A program made the translations under genes and the position numbers. Below the pieces are notes generated by a model. That model did no database searches. It saw only the letters and a program-made list of their open reading frames with translations, and had not been told where the DNA came from. Positions 6,771-17,400 of a stretch of DNA of 64,000 nucleotides are shown piece after piece (within the stretch, counting starts at the first letter, position 1; every line of letters begins with the position of its first letter). This DNA comes from Gemmatimonadota bacterium. Lineage in GTDB: Bacteria; Gemmatimonadota; Gemmatimonadetes; Longimicrobiales; Gaopeijiaceae. Location: the NCBI GenBank assembly GCA_028874905.1, contig JAPPGZ010000092.1, positions 111,452 to 175,451 of the forward strand. The letters are read 5' to 3'.

Positions 6771-9700
6771 TTAACCCACCCTCCGCCCCGGCGTCCAAGG
6801 CGCGCCCGCTGCCTCCATGTCGGCCTCCAGTTCGGCCAGCGTCTCCTCCAGCAGGGTCCTGAGCGCGATCGACACCCTCTGGAAGCCGCCCCGCGCAATC
6901 TCGAGGCTTTCCCGCTGCGTTTGCGTGGGCAGCTGGCGCGTACCCCAGTGCCCCCCGGCGACCTGGCCGATGCGGCCCAGGATCGCGGGCGCGCTCGGCT
7001 CGTTGAGGGCGCCGCGGGCGGGGTCGCCCTGCAGCCGCACCGCGATGCCGGCGAGCCGGGTCTCGATTGCTTCCAGGCGCGTGTACAGGTCGTTGGCGGC
7101 GTTGGGGGTCTCGTCCAGGGCCGCCCGCATGTGGCGGATCCGGTCGCGCGCGCGGCCGATCTCGGCGGCGGCGCCCCGGGCGCGGCGCTGCAGGTCGGCG
7201 GTCTCCTCCGCGAAGGCCATCGCAGCCGCAAAGTCCGTCGTCGCGTCGATGTTGGGCACCGGCTTCACGGTGAACGGCTGCGGCTCGCCGACCCGCTCGA
7301 CACCGGTCTCGGTGATCAGCGCCATCTCGACCGTGTAGTTGCCCGGCGGCGCCAGGGGGCCGCGTGGTGTGCCCGCCCACGGGGGCGTGAAGCCTGGTGT
7401 CGTGAGGTTGACGGGGTCGGGGGCGGGGCGGCGCAGATCCCACGTGACGCGGTGGAGGCCCTCGGTCGCGGGGCCCATGACGCGCCGGACGGCGTCGCCG
7501 GCGGCGTCCCGTACAACCATTGCCACGCGCGGCCCGCTCTCCAGCGCTTCGTCTCGCAGGGCGTCGTAGCCGGGGAACGTGATGTCCTCGCCACGTGCCA
7601 CCGCCGCCCGTTCCGCCTCGCGGCGCTCAGTGCGCATTGTCTCGGGCGTCTCCGCCAGCCAATAGGTGAACGTGGCGCCGAAGTCGGGGTTGGGCGTCAC
7701 GAACGAGGTCGTGCCCAGGGTCGGCTGGCCCGGGGCCTGTAGCGGGGCGTTGGGGACGTACCACCATGCGTCCCGCACGGGGAACAGAACGGCTCCCGCC
7801 GCAAGCGCACCGTCGGCCATATCCCTCAGGGGCGCGTAGTCGTCGAGAACGTAGAAGCCACGGCCGAAGGTTGCTCCCACCAGATCATTGTCGCGGCGCT
7901 GGATCTCCAGGTCTCGGAACGAGATCGTGGGTGCGCCCGCGCCCAGCAGGACCCAGTTGGCACCGCCGTTGGGCGTGAAATAGATGCCGTTCTCGGCGCC
8001 AAGGAATAGCAGATCGGGACGCACGTGGTCCTGCTCGACCGACCAGATGATGACGCCGTCGGGCAGGTCGCCGGCGATCGAGCGCCAGGTGCGGCCGGCG
8101 TCGTTGGTCTCGAAGAGGTAGGGGGTGTAGTCGCCCTCCTTGTGGTTGTCCGGCGCAACGAAAAATGATGCGCGGTCGTGCTGGGACGCCTTGACGTCGT
8201 TCATGAAGGCGCGCTCCGGGAGGCCCGGCAGCGGGGCGGCCTGGCGCCAGTTCGCGCCTCCGTCCTCCGTCACCTGAACCAGCCCGTCGTCGGTGCCGGC
8301 GACAATGACGCCCTCGTCGAGCGGCGATTCCGAAATGGCCGAAATCGTTGAGTACCATGACATTGCGGTGTTGCCCCAGAGCGCGTTCACACTGCGGACA
8401 CGTCCGGCCACCGGCAACTCGTAGCGGTTGTCGTCGCGGGTCAGGTCGCCGCTCACGGCCGTCCAGGAGTTGCCGCGGTCGTCGCTCCGCCACACGCGCT
8501 GGGACGCGTAGTAGATCCGGCCTTCCGCGTGGGGGCTCGCAACAACGGGGCTGTCCCAGTTCCAGCGCTCGGGCGGGTCGCCGGGGGCCGGCAGCGGGCG
8601 GATGTTGATGAGCTCGTGGTTGTGCAGGTTGACCCGCTGGAGGTTGCCTTGCTGGGACTGGATATAGGCAATGGCTGGATCGGTCGGGTCGAAGGCGAGC
8701 GCGTACCCGTCGGCGCCCAGCGGGGCGTACCAGTCGCGGTTGCGGACGCCCTCCATGTTCATCGTTCGCGAGGGCCCGTGGAGCGTTCCCAGGTCCTGCG
8801 CTCCGCCGAGGATGTTGTAGAAGGGCTCCGAGTTGTCTAGCGCGAGCTTGTAGAACTGCGAGATCGGCATGTTGGGGAAGTGCCGCCAGGTCGTGCCCTC
8901 GTCGAAGGTCTCGTAAAGGCCCGCGTCGGTGCCGGCGAGCATGTGTCTGCCGTTGGCGGGGTCGATCCACAGCGCGTGGTTGTCGCTGTGCTTCTCGCGG
9001 CCGGTCCCCAACTCGGTGAACGTGGCGCCGCCGTCGCGGGTGACGTGGATGAAGACGTCCATCTGGTAGACGAGGTCGGGGTCGTGGGGCGACGCCTCGA
9101 TCTCCTGGTAGTAGTGCGGCCCCGTGCCGCCCGAGATGTAGGAATTGCGGCGCTCCCAGCTTTCGCCCCGGTCGGTGGAGCGGTAGAAGCCGCGGTCGTT
9201 GGGTCCGCCCTCGATGGTGGCGTAGACGATGTTGCGGTCGGCGCCGGAGACGTCGATGCCGATCTTGCCCATGTCGCCATTGGGCAGGCCCGCTGTGACC
9301 TCACGCCATGTGCGACCGCCGTCGGTGGACTTGTGAATGCCCGAGCCCGGGCCACCCGCCAGCAGCGACCAGACGGTACGGCGGCGCTCGTAGGTGGCCG
9401 CGTACATGATGTCGGGGTCTACGGGATCGAACTCGACGTCGGTCACGCCGGTGTTCTCGTCGACGGTCAGCACGGCGTCCCAGGTCTCGCCGCCGTCCCC
9501 GGTCCGGTAGAGGCCGCGCTCGCCCCCCGCCGACCATAGCGGACCCTCGGCCGCCACGAACACGGTGTTGCCATCCCGCGGATCGACCAGGATCCTGCCG
9601 ATGTGCTCGGACGCGGCCAGCCCCGCCTGCTCCCAGGTGCGTCCGCCGTCGCGGCTCCGGTAGACGCCGTCGCCCCAGGCCACGTGCCGCCCGCTGACAT

Positions 9701-10100
9701 TTTCGCCGGTGCCGGCCCAGACAATGTCCGGATCGGACGGATCGATGGCCACGGCCCCGATCGAGTACGACGGCTGGTCGTCGAAGACGGGCGTCCACGT
9801 GACGCCTGAATTCGTGGTCTTCCAGACGCCGCCGGAGCCGACCGCGATGTACCAGGTCGTGGGGTCGCCGGGGTGTACCGCGATGTCCGCGATGCGCCCG
9901 CCCATCAGCGCCGGGCCGATTCCGCGAAGCGGGAGCCCTCGGGTGGCCTGGGTGATGAGGGCGATGTCGGGCTGCGTCGCTTGGGCGGTCGCGCCCTGCG
10001 GGGTGGCGGCGAGCGCCGCAAGCGCGGCGGCGGGGATGACGGTGGCGAGGGTCGCGCGGGTGAGGTGGTCGAACATGGGTCGCGTCGTGGTGCGGGACAT
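6771..10100 (-). CDS. sortilin/VPS10-like BNR-repeat secreted protein
   Basis: About 1109 residues from ATG 10100 (MSRTTTRP...), with a signal peptide ending GATAQ; an internal ATG at 10076 is an alternative. Two stacked beta-propellers are indicated by WYIAVGSGGVWKTTNSGVTW and many Asp-boxes (SRDGGRTW, TGDGGETW, STDGGRTW). The C-terminus has a Fn3/Ig-like region (RVTWDLRRPAPDP) and a terminal helical stretch. This architecture is annotated in related genomes as glycosyl hydrolase or VPS10-domain protein. No catalytic residues can be named. It is paralogous to the gene at 14418-17546. Confidence 0.85.
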   Translation of the reverse strand: MSRTTTRPMFDHLTRATLATVIPAAALAALAATPQGATAQATQPDIALITQATRGLPLRGIGPALMGGRIADIAVHPGDPTTWYIAVGSGGVWKTTNSGVTWTPVFDDQPSYSIGAVAIDPSDPDIVWAGTGENVSGRHVAWGDGVYRSRDGGRTWEQAGLAASEHIGRILVDPRDGNTVFVAAEGPLWSAGGERGLYRTGDGGETWDAVLTVDENTGVTDVEFDPVDPDIMYAATYERRRTVWSLLAGGPGSGIHKSTDGGRTWREVTAGLPNGDMGKIGIDVSGADRNIVYATIEGGPNDRGFYRSTDRGESWERRNSYISGGTGPHYYQEIEASPHDPDLVYQMDVFIHVTRDGGATFTELGTGREKHSDNHALWIDPANGRHMLAGTDAGLYETFDEGTTWRHFPNMPISQFYKLALDNSEPFYNILGGAQDLGTLHGPSRTMNMEGVRNRDWYAPLGADGYALAFDPTDPAIAYIQSQQGNLQRVNLHNHELINIRPLPAPGDPPERWNWDSPVVASPHAEGRIYYASQRVWRSDDRGNSWTAVSGDLTRDDNRYELPVAGRVRSVNALWGNTAMSWYSTISAISESPLDEGVIVAGTDDGLVQVTEDGGANWRQAAPLPGLPERAFMNDVKASQHDRASFFVAPDNHKEGDYTPYLFETNDAGRTWRSIAGDLPDGVIIWSVEQDHVRPDLLFLGAENGIYFTPNGGANWVLLGAGAPTISFRDLEIQRRDNDLVGATFGRGFYVLDDYAPLRDMADGALAAGAVLFPVRDAWWYVPNAPLQAPGQPTLGTTSFVTPNPDFGATFTYWLAETPETMRTERREAERAAVARGEDITFPGYDALRDEALESGPRVAMVVRDAAGDAVRRVMGPATEGLHRVTWDLRRPAPDPVNLTTPGFTPPWAGTPRGPLAPPGNYTVEMALITETGVERVGEPQPFTVKPVPNIDATTDFAAAMAFAEETADLQRRARGAAAEIGRARDRIRHMRAALDETPNAANDLYTRLEAIETRLAGIAVRLQGDPARGALNEPSAPAILGRIGQVAGGHWGTRQLPTQTQRESLEIARGGFQRVSIALRTLLEETLAELEADMEAAGAPWTPGRRVG

Positions 10101-10195
10101 GGGTGCCGCCTGCTGTCCGGCAGGCGGAAGGAAGGGTGCTGCTGGACGGCGCGGGCGGATTGCCGCGCGGCCCGGCGTCATTCTAGGTTGCGCCC

Positions 10196-11455
10196 ATGAC
10201 CGACGCCAGCAACGAGTCCACCGCCGAAGCCACGTACGAAGCCACGTCCGGCGCCAGCGCCGATAGTGCCCTGTGCGAGAACTGCGGACGCCCGCGCGCA
10301 GAGCGCTTCTGCTCGCAGTGCGGCCAGAACGACCGCACCTACTCGCGATCCCTCTTCCCGGTGCTGGGCGAGCTGGTGCGCGAGTCCTTCGAGTTCGACG
10401 GCCGCCTCGCGCAGACGCTCAAGCTCCTGCTCTTCAAGCCTGGCAGCCTGTCGACCGAGTTTTCCCGCAACCGGCGCGCGCGATACATGACGCCGGTCCG
10501 GCTCTACCTCTTCACCAGCGTGATCTTCTTCCTCACGATGTCGCTGGTGATGTCGCGGGTTCCCAACCTGCTCGAGGAGGAGCCGGACCAGGATCCATCT
10601 TCAAGCTTCGCCGAGATCCCGGGGGAGGTGATGGATTCCCTTCAGGTCGCGATGGATTCCCTGCAGGCCATGGTGCCCGGAATTCAGCTGCAGATCGACG
10701 GCGACGACGTTTCGGGGTCGATGGAGATCGGCGAGTCCGGGATTGCAGCGCTCAGGGCGAACCTGGAGCCTTCCCAGCACGGCAAGCTCGACGATCTGCT
10801 CAATCGCGAGTCGGAGTGGGTCACGCAGACCGCCCTCGCCCTCCTGGCTGCGGTATTCGATTCCGAAGCTCAGGCGTCGTCGGTGGGCGGACGGCAAGCG
10901 GATCCGGGGCCGGCGGAGGACATTGCGCCGGCCGCCGACAGCGCGGCGCAGACGGCCGGGACGGTCGCCGGCGAACCGCCCCCTGGCGCTGCAGTCGTAC
11001 TGCCGGGTTTCCGCGGCTTCCTGGCGAGGATGATGCTGAACAGCATGGTCGACCTGCTGCACGACCGCGACGCGTTCTTCGAACGTATCATCGGCAACCT
11101 GTCGATTGCCATGTTCTTCCTGTTGCCCGTCTACGCGTTGATCCTCGCCGTGTTCTATTGGCGCAAGAAGCGGTACTACATCGAGCACCTCATCTTCGGC
11201 ATGCATGTCCACTCGTTTCTGTTCATCATCTTCACCCTGATGCTGATCGCGTCGATCACACCCATGGGCGCGGCCGGGCAGGGGTGGGCCCAGGGAATCC
11301 TCGGACTGACGGTCGTGGCCTACCCGATCATCGCCCTGCGCCGCTTCTACGGGAACGGCTGGTTCGTCACCCTGGTCAAGGCGTTCGTGCTGAGTATCCT
11401 GTACTTCACGATCGTAAGTCCCCTGACCACGATCGTCCTGTTCCTGACCGCCTGA
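10196..11455 (+). CDS. DUF3667-type membrane protein with N-terminal zinc ribbon
   Basis: 419 residues. A ribbon CENCGRPRAERFCSQCGQ lies near residue 30, followed by the conserved SLFPVLGELVRESFEFDGRLAQTLKLLLFKPGSLSTEFSRNRRARYMTPVRLYLFTSVIFF that typifies DUF3667. A poorly conserved acidic loop follows (residues about 120-275), then roughly four transmembrane helices at the C-terminus. Function unknown. It starts 95 bases from the divergent VPS10-like gene and ends 3 bases before the amidase, so the two are probably cotranscribed. Confidence 0.85.
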   Translation: MTDASNESTAEATYEATSGASADSALCENCGRPRAERFCSQCGQNDRTYSRSLFPVLGELVRESFEFDGRLAQTLKLLLFKPGSLSTEFSRNRRARYMTPVRLYLFTSVIFFLTMSLVMSRVPNLLEEEPDQDPSSSFAEIPGEVMDSLQVAMDSLQAMVPGIQLQIDGDDVSGSMEIGESGIAALRANLEPSQHGKLDDLLNRESEWVTQTALALLAAVFDSEAQASSVGGRQADPGPAEDIAPAADSAAQTAGTVAGEPPPGAAVVLPGFRGFLARMMLNSMVDLLHDRDAFFERIIGNLSIAMFFLLPVYALILAVFYWRKKRYYIEHLIFGMHVHSFLFIIFTLMLIASITPMGAAGQGWAQGILGLTVVAYPIIALRRFYGNGWFVTLVKAFVLSILYFTIVSPLTTIVLFLTA

Positions 11456-11458
11456 CCC

Positions 11459-13333
11459 ATGCTTCTCCGCCCTGCCCTCGTCGCCCTCCTCGCGATGGCT
11501 TCCGCGTGCGGACCCCAGAGGTCGGCCACCGACACCGGCTTCGAGGTCGCCGAGGCCACGATTTTCGAGTTGCAGGACGCGATGGCCGCGCGCCAGGTCA
11601 CCTCGGTGCAGCTGGTCGATTCCTACCTGACCCGCATCGCCGCCTATGACCGGGCGGGTTCGGCGCTCAACACGATCATCCGTCTGAATCCGCTCGCGCT
11701 GGAGCAAGCCGCGGCGCTGGATGCGGAGCGGGCGGCGGGAACGGTGCGGGGCCCGATGCACGGCATCCCGGTCCTCATGAAAGACAACTACGACATGGAC
11801 TGGATGCCGACGACGGGATCAAGTCTGGCGCTCGCGGGTCTCCGTCCGGTCGACAACGCGTTTCAGGTGAAACGTCTTCTCGATGCCGGCGCCGTGATCC
11901 TGGGCAAGACGAACCTGCACGAACTCGCGGCGGGGATCACCACGATCAGCTCGCTGGGCGGGCAGACGCGGAACCCGTACGATCCGGCTCGGAACCCCGG
12001 CGGCAGTTCGGGCGGCACCGGCGCGGCCGTCGCCGCCAGCTTCGCGGCCGTGGCGTGGGGCAGCGACACCTGCGGTTCGATCCGGATCCCCGCCTCCGTG
12101 CACAACCTCTTCGGGCTGAGGCCGACCAAGGGGCTGTCGAGCATCGACGGGATTCTGCCACTGTCTCATTCGCAGGACACAGGCGGACCGCTGGCGCGCA
12201 CGGTGACCGATCTGGCCATTGCGCTGGATGCCACGGTGGGACGCGATCCCGCCGACCCTGCAACCGCCATTCTCGAGGGGCACGACACGCCGAACTTCCA
12301 GGCCGCGCTCGACCCGACCGCCCTCGATGAAGCCCGGATCGGGGTGCTGGAGACATGGGTGCCGGAGGAGGGAAGCGCGGGCAGCGTGACGCAGGTGATT
12401 CGCGATGCCCTCGCGGAGATGGAGGCCCTCGGCGCGACGGTCCTGGATGTCGAAATCCCCGAAATGGACGACCTGCTCTCCAACACCGGCCTGATCGATT
12501 TCGATTTCAAGTTCGACCTGATGAACTACCTGGCCGGCGTTCCCGACGCACCCGTCGCGTCGCTGGAAGAGATCCTCGAAGCCGGCCTCCATCACGAGGC
12601 GCTGGACGGCAGCTTCCGCCGCCGCAACGAACGCGCCGCCCGCGACACCCCCGAGCTCGACGAGACCCTGGAGCGCCGCCGCGTCCTCACGGCGGCGGTC
12701 GTCGACCTCCTCACCCGGCACGATCTCGACGCGCTGGCCTACCCGACCATGCGGCAGGAGACCGCCCTCATCGGCGCGGCACCTACCGGCGCGACCTGCT
12801 TCCTGAGCGCGCACACCGGCCTCCCTGCGCTCACCATCCCGGCCGGCTTCACCGAGCGCGGCCTCCCGGTCGGCCTGGAACTGCTGGGCCGCTCGCTCGA
12901 CGACGCCCGCCTGGTCGCGTTCGCGTTCGCCTACGAGGCCGCGCGTCCCAAACGGCGCGCTCCGCTGCGCACCCCGCCCCTGGTCAACGGCGCCGCACCG
13001 CCCCCCGTGCAAATCACCACCGATCCCCCCAGCGGCAACGGAGTCGACGCCGTCATGGGCGTGGACCTCCCCACCGGCACCCTCTCATACCGCATCACCA
13101 TCTCCGGCACCGACCCCACCGACGTCTACGGCACCGTTCTTCGCCGCACCTCCGGCGAGGACGGCCCGGTCGTCGTGCTGCGGATCGGCGGTCCTGAAGA
13201 AGCGGACATGAACGGCACGATGGCGCTGTCCCCCCGACTCCTGCACGACATCATGAACGGCGACCTCGAGCTGCTGGTCCACACCAGCCGCGGCTCCGAC
13301 CACCGCAGCCTTGCGCCTCGGACCAGGCCCTGA
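11459..13333 (+). CDS. amidase lipoprotein with CHRD-like C-terminal domain
   Basis: 624 residues. The lipobox MASAC near residue 17 predicts a lipoprotein. The amidase-signature core is complete: GIPVLMKDNYDM supplies Lys, NPGGSSGGTGAAVA the cis-Ser and TCGSIRIPAS the nucleophile, the Ser-cisSer-Lys triad. The core ends near residue 500 (RPKRRAPLRTPPLV). The remaining 120 residues (GTLSYRITISG...DGPVVVLRIGG...SPRLLHDIMNGDLELLVHT) resemble a CHRD domain, with the usual HIH-type segment replaced. Substrate unknown. It contains a copy of the 16-bp palindrome found in three other genes. Confidence 0.9.
   Translation: MLLRPALVALLAMASACGPQRSATDTGFEVAEATIFELQDAMAARQVTSVQLVDSYLTRIAAYDRAGSALNTIIRLNPLALEQAAALDAERAAGTVRGPMHGIPVLMKDNYDMDWMPTTGSSLALAGLRPVDNAFQVKRLLDAGAVILGKTNLHELAAGITTISSLGGQTRNPYDPARNPGGSSGGTGAAVAASFAAVAWGSDTCGSIRIPASVHNLFGLRPTKGLSSIDGILPLSHSQDTGGPLARTVTDLAIALDATVGRDPADPATAILEGHDTPNFQAALDPTALDEARIGVLETWVPEEGSAGSVTQVIRDALAEMEALGATVLDVEIPEMDDLLSNTGLIDFDFKFDLMNYLAGVPDAPVASLEEILEAGLHHEALDGSFRRRNERAARDTPELDETLERRRVLTAAVVDLLTRHDLDALAYPTMRQETALIGAAPTGATCFLSAHTGLPALTIPAGFTERGLPVGLELLGRSLDDARLVAFAFAYEAARPKRRAPLRTPPLVNGAAPPPVQITTDPPSGNGVDAVMGVDLPTGTLSYRITISGTDPTDVYGTVLRRTSGEDGPVVVLRIGGPEEADMNGTMALSPRLLHDIMNGDLELLVHTSRGSDHRSLAPRTRP
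11859..11874. repeat. palindrome copy 1 (CGTTTCAGGTGAAACG)
   Basis: One mismatch from CGTTTCAGCTGAAACG, found also at 30737, 56327 and 60402. Here it lies inside the amidase gene and encodes FQVKR. Confidence 0.75.
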
Positions 13334-13360
13334 CAGTTGCGCATTCGGACCTTCCCACAG

Positions 13361-14326
13361 TTACGCCTCCGGACCCTCCCCGAGGAAGCCCCTGAAGGGG
13401 TTCGGAAGCGGTTTTGGGCTCGAAAAACCCCCACCGGTCTCGATGTCGACAGAGATCGAGCCGATCAGGTCCCGGATAGCCTTCTCCCCACGGCGCAACG
13501 CGTAACGATAAATCCCGCGCCAGCCCAGCATCGCTAGCCCTCCGACCGCTGCCGCACCGGCCAGGAACCCCGCCACCGCCGTACCGGCCGCGAAACCTCC
13601 GATACCCAGGGCAGCCCCCGCCGCCCCGCCCGCGAAGCCGCCAACAACCCCACTCAACGACGCGACCACCCCCGAAATCCCACCCCCGACCCACAGGTTG
13701 AGCTTGTGGCTGTGAATCAGGCTCCCTTGCACAGTCAACTCGGTCGCGGGCGGTTCGGTGTCCAGGCGCCGGAGGCTGAAGTGCAGCTGCTTGAGGTTGG
13801 CCCAGGCCATCTCGTAAGGGAACGACTGGTCCGCCGCGGTTGCCGTGTACGAGTAGGCAGGAACGTTGAACGCCAGCACGCCTCCGTCGAGGGGATCGGC
13901 TCCATAGTGATCGACAAGACTGAGGCGAAACGGGCGCGCCGGGAGGATCCTTTGCATGGCGGCGTAGACCTCCTCCGCCGGTGCGTGGATCACCCGGGAA
14001 ACCTCCAGCTTGAGCGGCGGCTCGCCCAGGAAACGCGCTGCCATCGCCGACGGCCGGGCCTGGTCTCCTTCGGCCAGCGCCCGGCTGTGAGATTCCGCTA
14101 GCGCGTGATCCACGAACTCGGGCGAGATCCCGGCTTCTTCCGCGGCGGCCCGCACATCCGCGAGGCGGTATCCTTCGACCTCGCCCACGTCGGCGGGCCG
14201 CCCCCGCGGAGCCAGCTGTCTCGAACGCTCTTCGAGGCGACGAGCGGCCTCGGCTTGCAACTCGGCCGCGCGGCGCCAGAGTACGCGTGCCTTCTCCTCG
14301 GAGATGCGGGTTTCGTCCTCGCTCAT
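13361..14326 (-). CDS. uncharacterised protein with Gly-rich membrane segment
   Basis: 321 residues from MSEDETRIS (14326). The N-terminal third is charged and helical, with a short VRAAAEEAGISPEFVDHAL segment that recurs in other proteins of unknown function. The middle has a beta-rich domain (LEVSRVIHAPAEEVYAAMQRIL...PYEMAWANLKQLHFSL) reminiscent of SRPBCC proteins. Residues about 220-285 form a glycine/alanine-rich hydrophobic stretch like a two-helix membrane hairpin. Function not recognised. It is convergent with the amidase and divergent from the next VPS10-like gene. Confidence 0.7.
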   Translation of the reverse strand: MSEDETRISEEKARVLWRRAAELQAEAARRLEERSRQLAPRGRPADVGEVEGYRLADVRAAAEEAGISPEFVDHALAESHSRALAEGDQARPSAMAARFLGEPPLKLEVSRVIHAPAEEVYAAMQRILPARPFRLSLVDHYGADPLDGGVLAFNVPAYSYTATAADQSFPYEMAWANLKQLHFSLRRLDTEPPATELTVQGSLIHSHKLNLWVGGGISGVVASLSGVVGGFAGGAAGAALGIGGFAAGTAVAGFLAGAAAVGGLAMLGWRGIYRYALRRGEKAIRDLIGSISVDIETGGGFSSPKPLPNPFRGFLGEGPEA

Positions 14327-14417
14327 GGCATCCAAGTTGCCCCGACGACTCGTCGCGCGCCACGTTGCACCCCGAGCGCCCGCGAGTAACTCACCGCCCC
14401 AGCCGGAGAATCCACCA

Positions 14418-17400
14418 ATGCAGCGCACCACGACGACCACCCTGGTCCTGTCCCTCACCTGCGCCGCCGCAGTGCATTTCGCCGCGATGCATTTCGCTGC
14501 CAACCCCGCGGCCGCCCAGACCCCCGGCCGCATCGCCGCCGGCCTCACCTGGCGCTACATTGGCCCCGCCATCGCGGGCGGGCGGATCAGCGACCTCGAG
14601 GTCGTGCCGGGCACCCAGTCGCACATCTACGTCGGGGCCGCGTCGGGCGGCGTCTGGGAGAGTGTCAACCACGGCACCACGTGGACCCCGATCTTCGACG
14701 ACCAGCCCAACCTGTCCGTTGGAGACATTGCGCTGGCCCCGTCCGATCCGCTCGAGATCTGGGTCGGGACCGGCGAGGCCAACAACCGCAACAGCTCGCC
14801 GTGGGGACAGGGCGTCTACCACTCGTCGGACGGCGGCAAGACGTGGCGGCTCACCGGGCTCGAGGACACGAGGCACGTTGGCCGCATCGTGGTGCATCCC
14901 ACCGATCCGGACCGCGTTTGGGTGGCCGCGGTGGGCCATCTCTTCGGCCCGAACGAGGAGCGCGGCGTCTTCCGCACGACCGACCGGGGTGCCACATGGG
15001 AAAGGCTGCTCTACATCGATGAGAACACGGGCGCAATCGATCTCGCCATGGATCCGTCCGATCCAGCCATTCTCTACGCGGCGATGTACCAGCGCCAGCG
15101 GCGGGCGCACGGGTTCATCGGGGGCGGTCCGGGGAGCGGCATCTACAAGAGCACGGACGGCGGCGATACCTGGCGGGAGCTGACCGAGGGTTTGCCGGAG
15201 GGCGACATGGGCCGTATCGGCCTCGCGGTGTCGCGCCGCAATCCGCAGCTGGTCATGGCGGTGGTCGAAGCAGAGGAAGGCGGGATCTTCAAGTCGACCG
15301 ATCGTGGTGAATCGTGGACACGGGTCAACGAGCTCAACCAGCGCCCCATGTACTACAGCCAGCTCAGGATCGATCCCAACGACGACGAGACCGTGTACCT
15401 GGTAGCGGGCTCGCTGCACCGCACCACCGACGGGGGCGAGACGTTCAACACGGTGGCACAGGAGGTCGTGTACAACACCGGCGTGCACGTCGACCACCAC
15501 GACCTGTGGATCGACCCCGAGAACTCGGCGCACATGATCCTGGGCAACGACGGCGGCCTCTATTCGACCTGGGACCGGGGCGACAACTGGACCTTCATCT
15601 CCAACATTCCGATCCAGCAGTTCTACGACATCGACCTCGACATGGCCGACCCGTACTTCGTCTATGGCGGTCTGCAGGACAACAACTCGTACCGGGGACC
15701 GAGCCGGAACACCCGCTACCACGGCATCCTCAACCGCGACTGGCAGGTGATCGACTACGGCGACGGGATGTACGCGGAGACGGACCCGTCCGACCCGGGC
15801 ACGGTTTACGTCACTTCGCAGAACGCGGGGATCGTGCGCGTGGACCTGGCGACGGGCGACCGCAAGGCCCTGAAGCCCTTCCCGCGCGACACCACCGAGG
15901 TGTACAACTTCGACTGGAAGTCGCCGATCCTGGTGTCTCCCCACAACTCGAACCGCGTCTACCTGGGCGGCAACCGCCTCTTCATTTCGGACGATCGGGG
16001 CGAGAGCTGGCGCGCCACCGGGGAACTGACGCGGGGACTCCTCCCCGACAGCCTGCCGATCATGGGGATGATGCCGGACTCGACCACCCTGTCGAAGCAC
16101 GACGGGGTGTCGGGGTACGGCGAGATCACGGCCGTTTCCGAGTCGCCGGTCACGGCGGGCGTGCTGTGGACCGGCGCGGACGACGGCACCGTGCAGGTCA
16201 GCCCCGACGACGGCGAGACGTGGACGGACGTCACGGCGAATATCGTGGGCGCGGCAGGCGGGCCGCCCTTCCCGTACTACGTGAGTTGGATGGAGGCGTC
16301 GCACTTCGAGGGCGCGCGCGCGTACGTTAGCCTCGACGGGCACTGGGACGACGACTACGCGCCCTACATCTTCGTGACCGAGGACATGGGGGCGACGTGG
16401 CGACCGCTTGTGGCCGGGCTCGCCAGCGCCACCGTCAACGTGATCCGCGAGCACCACGCCAACCCGAACGTGCTGATCGTGGGCGCGGAGGACGGCGCCT
16501 TCGCGTCGATCGACGGGGGTGCGACGTGGGGCCACCTTGGCTCCGGGATGCCGGCCGTGCCGGTCGACGACATCGAGATCCACCCGCGCGACAACGACGT
16601 GGTGGCCGGGACGCACGGCCGCGGCATCTACGTCCTGGACGACATTGGCCTGATCTCGCCGTATCTGTACATCGAGTTCGAAAGTGGCGTCGCGACCGGG
16701 CGCCTGACCGAGGTCGACGAGCCGATCTTCACGCCGCCCAGGCCCGCGACGATGTTCCTCTATCGCAACGATGTCCCATCACAGGGGCAGGGGATGTATC
16801 GGGCCGAGAATCCGGCCTACGGCGCGAACTTCGACTACTGGCTGCCGGAAGCGGTCGAAGGCGGGGTGAGCATCGAGGTGCGTGACGCCTCCGGCGCGGT
16901 CGTGCGTACCCTGACCGGGCCTGGAGCGGCGGGGACGAGCCGTGTGACCTGGGACCTGCGCCACGAGCCCATTCCGCACGACACGGCCCGCTACGAGGTG
17001 CCCAACCTGGACTCGGGTCCCGATGGGCCGTTCGTTTTGCCGGGCGAGTTCATCGTGGTCCTCACGGTCGGGGACGAGCGTCGCCAGCAGGATCTCACCG
17101 TACGGCCCGACGAGCGGCTGCGCGTGACCGCGGAAGAGCGGCTCGCGCGCTACGGGTTCACGATGGAGCTGCACGAGCTGAAGCGGTTTGCGTACGACGA
17201 GGGTGTCGCCGCCTACGACCTTGAGCGGGAGGCCGAGGACGCAATCGAAGCGCTTGAAGAAGGCGACGGCATCGACGAGGACGACCTGGAACGCGCGCAG
17301 GAGCTGGCCGCCGAAATCGAGGAGGTTGCCGACGAATGGCGCCGCCTCAACGCCGATATCCGTAACTGGTGGACCGGTCTGCTGGGCAAGTTCGACGGCG

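Noticed and set aside
14304-14417. 38-residue N-terminal extension of the VPS10-like ORF
   Set aside because: It overlaps the divergent gene; the SD and signal peptide are at 14418.
14391-16616. 741-residue minus-strand ORF
   Set aside because: Mirror of the VPS10-like gene; composition is that of a shadow frame (Val/Arg/His-rich repeats mirroring the propeller codons).
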